Positions 17,039 through 18,092 of a stretch of DNA of 18,092 nucleotides are shown here, in pieces. The DNA is from Oscillospiraceae bacterium (lineage in GTDB: Bacteria; Bacillota; Clostridia; Oscillospirales; Ruminococcaceae). A program made the translations under genes and the position numbers. Numbering within the stretch: the stretch's first letter is position 1; each line of letters opens with the position of its first letter. Below the pieces are notes generated by a model. That model was not told the origin of the DNA, did no database searches, and saw nothing but the letters and a program-made list of their open reading frames with translations. The stretch covers positions 1 to 18,092 of the forward strand of contig JAGBFZ010000371.1 of the NCBI GenBank assembly GCA_018110855.1, given 5' to 3'.

Positions 17039-17070
17039 AAAGCGGCAGACAAATGTTCTGCCACTTTATT
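17039..17070 (+). terminator. Intrinsic terminator of the dynamin operon
   Basis: AAAGCGGCAGA at 17039-17049 pairs with TCTGCCACTTT at 17057-17067 with one C-A mismatch and a 7-nt loop. The descending arm runs into TTTATTTC. It lies 8 nt after the stop of the second dynamin-like gene. Confidence 0.85.
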
Positions 17071-17120
17071 TCGACATTTGGTATGAAAATTTCAGAATAT
17101 AACTATATGCAAAATAACTA

Positions 17121-17149
17121 TTGAAATTGTCAGGCGAGTGTGTTATAAT
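17121..17149 (+). promoter_or_regulatory. Extended -10 promoter of the YopX-domain gene
   Basis: TTGAAA at 17121-17126 and TATAAT at 17144-17149 with a 17-nt spacer and TG one base before the -10 (TGTTATAAT). It is nearly identical in design to the promoter at 6721. The expected leader to ATG 17195 is about 40 nt. Confidence 0.8.
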
Positions 17150-17194
17150 ATATAATATTCCATGATTTTCTTGCAGGGGGAGGGAATGCCGCTT

Positions 17195-17800
17195 ATGTCT
17201 TTGAAAAGGTTTCAGCCTTTGTATCCTTATTTCATTTTCAGAGCGCAGATCGTTTTCAAAAATGTGGCTCCTCCCGATGACCACTGGGCTGTGGGCGTTC
17301 TTTGCCGTGATTTTCAGGGGAATTTCTCCATTATTAATAAAAAAGCGGGAGACGGCGCTTATGAAATGTGTGCCATCTCTATTGATACTCTGGGGCTTGC
17401 TTCGGGCTTTAAGGACGGAAACAGGTCAGATGTTTTTGAGGGGGATATTGTCCGCATTCGCCGATTTTCGCAGAATAATGGTCCTGAGCTGTTCGGCAAG
17501 GACGATAATGAACGCAGAATAATATATGCGGATGTCCCTGAGGGATGCGAAATGCTTTCATCTCTTGACGGCGTGGTGTTTATGAGCGGCGGGATATTCT
17601 ATGTTCAGTTTTTTGATGAAGAAACGGGTGCGCTGAACGCTCTTCCGCTGTATATGTTCTTCGGCTTTGATATGCTTCCTGTGGACGGTGCTGCGGTCAG
17701 GGTCATTGGAAATATTTATGAGGATGAGGAGCTTTATGCAAAGACGCTGCATTTGTCTGAGACGGGGCAGTGTTGTTCTTATTTACATAATCAGGCATAA
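17195..17800 (+). CDS. YopX-domain protein
   Basis: A 201-residue protein. I choose ATG 17195 (MSLKRFQPLYPYFIFRAQ), since AGGGGGAGG at 17175-17183 is 11 nt upstream; ATG 17186 is too close to that site and ATG 17162 lies before it. The YopX family signature is present: FIFRAQ at 13-18 (usual 'ikFRAwd'), IDTLGLASGFKD at 63-74 then DVFEGDIVRI at 79-88 (usual 'vgqyTGlkDkngk.iyEGDIv'), and RVIGNIYEDEEL near the end at 169-180 (usual 'eViGNihenpeL'). YopX proteins are commonest in phages and prophages (named after Bacillus SPbeta yopX), and their function is unknown. No other phage gene is nearby. The gene is monocistronic, with its own promoter and terminator. Confidence 0.82.
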   Translation: MSLKRFQPLYPYFIFRAQIVFKNVAPPDDHWAVGVLCRDFQGNFSIINKKAGDGAYEMCAISIDTLGLASGFKDGNRSDVFEGDIVRIRRFSQNNGPELFGKDDNERRIIYADVPEGCEMLSSLDGVVFMSGGIFYVQFFDEETGALNALPLYMFFGFDMLPVDGAAVRVIGNIYEDEELYAKTLHLSETGQCCSYLHNQA

Positions 17801-17803
17801 TAT

Positions 17804-17845
17804 AAAAATTGCTGCCGCACATTCAGGTGTACGGCAGCAATTTTT
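17804..17845. terminator. Bidirectional terminator between the YopX gene and tRNA-Arg
   Basis: AAAAATTGCTGCCG at 17804-17817 pairs perfectly with CGGCAGCAATTTTT at 17832-17845, and CAC/GTG pair inside the loop. A-rich and T-rich flanks on both sides allow it to work on either strand, ending the YopX gene and the convergent tRNA transcript. Confidence 0.88.
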
Positions 17846-17852
17846 AATAATA

Positions 17853-17873
17853 TTGCCCGAAATTTTCGGGCAA
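17853..17873. repeat. Short perfect palindrome downstream of the tRNA 3' end
   Basis: TTGCCCGAAA at 17853-17862 is the reverse complement of TTTCGGGCAA at 17864-17873. On the minus strand it forms a hairpin just past the tRNA CCA end. It lacks a following T-run, so it may be a 3'-trailer processing structure and not a terminator by itself. Confidence 0.6.
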
Positions 17874-17878
17874 AAAAA

Positions 17879-17955
17879 TGGCGTCCCCGGCGGGATTTGA
17901 ACCCACGGCCTTTCGCTTAGGAGGCGAACGCTCTATCCTGCTGAGCTACGGAGAC
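17879..17955 (-). tRNA. tRNA-Arg (anticodon CCU)
   Basis: The minus strand folds into a complete 77-nt cloverleaf. The acceptor is GTCTCCG with CGGGGAC (one G-U pair), followed by discriminator G and an encoded CCA. The D stem is GCTC/GAGC. The anticodon stem is TTCGC/GCGAA with loop CTCCTAA, giving anticodon CCT, which reads AGG (Arg). The T arm carries GTTCAAATC. It is convergent with the YopX gene. Confidence 0.96.
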
Positions 17956-18035
17956 ATTTCTGTCTTGGGAAAACACTGAATAAATCACGCCTGACGGCTT
18001 GGCACGCATCTTGCTTGCATATTTTCCGTCATATT

Positions 18036-18083
18036 GCACCAAAATTTCTTGACAGGCGTCAGCCTGCCTGCGAAATTTTTGCA
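18036..18083. repeat. Imperfect palindromic element at the right edge
   Basis: CAGGC at 18053-18057 pairs with GCCTG at 18062-18066 around a GTCA loop. After a small internal loop, AAAATTTC at 18041-18048 pairs with GAAATTTT at 18072-18079. A related short module, GCC-TGAC-GGC at 17989-17998, lies between it and the tRNA. It could be a dispersed REP-like palindrome. The 137 bases from the tRNA 5' end to the window edge hold no gene that I can support. Confidence 0.5.
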
Positions 18084-18092
18084 CAATCTGAC

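Noticed and set aside
17195..17800. Prophage region
   Set aside because: Only one phage-type domain is present; no integrase, repressor, portal, terminase or lysis gene lies in the window.

Overview
The window looks like a chromosomal segment of a moderate-GC Firmicute, most likely a clostridial gut or rumen bacterium close to Ruminococcus (Oscillospiraceae). That placement is my inference from gene order (rimI-tsaD-radC-uvrA-ung), AGGAGG-type ribosome binding sites, the YdiF-type ABC-F protein and general protein flavour; no search was run. Apart from one tRNA on the minus strand, every gene I can support is on the plus strand.

Region 1 (1-6322) is housekeeping: the 3' end of rimI (with an apparent single-base frameshift), an AT-rich gene of unknown function that looks inserted, then tsaD (tRNA t6A synthesis), radC, uvrA and ung (DNA repair), closely packed. 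Region 2 (6327-11959) holds an Imm1-like small protein, an ABC-F ATPase with its own extended -10 promoter, a structured intergenic element, a tightly overlapping run (DUF3006-like small protein, HAD hydrolase, four-helix membrane protein, mnmA), and a flavin reductase-like protein closed by a strong terminator.

Region 3 (12097-17070) is the most interesting part. It is a self-contained three-gene operon with its own consensus promoter, a leader of about 100 nt, and a terminator. It encodes a large dynamin-like GTPase with a glycine-rich hydrophobic membrane segment, a protein with the M48 metallopeptidase fold whose zinc ligands are all replaced (HExxH is now CECGR, and the third-ligand Glu is now Asp), and a second dynamin-like GTPase without the membrane segment. 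The layout suggests a two-component dynamin membrane-remodelling or membrane-protection machine with a pseudopeptidase adaptor. I know of no characterised system with this exact composition.

Region 4 (17121-18092) holds a YopX-domain protein with its own extended -10 promoter, a shared bidirectional terminator, a convergent tRNA-Arg(CCU), and an imperfect palindromic element at the right edge. No CRISPR array, insertion sequence, rRNA or replication origin was seen.
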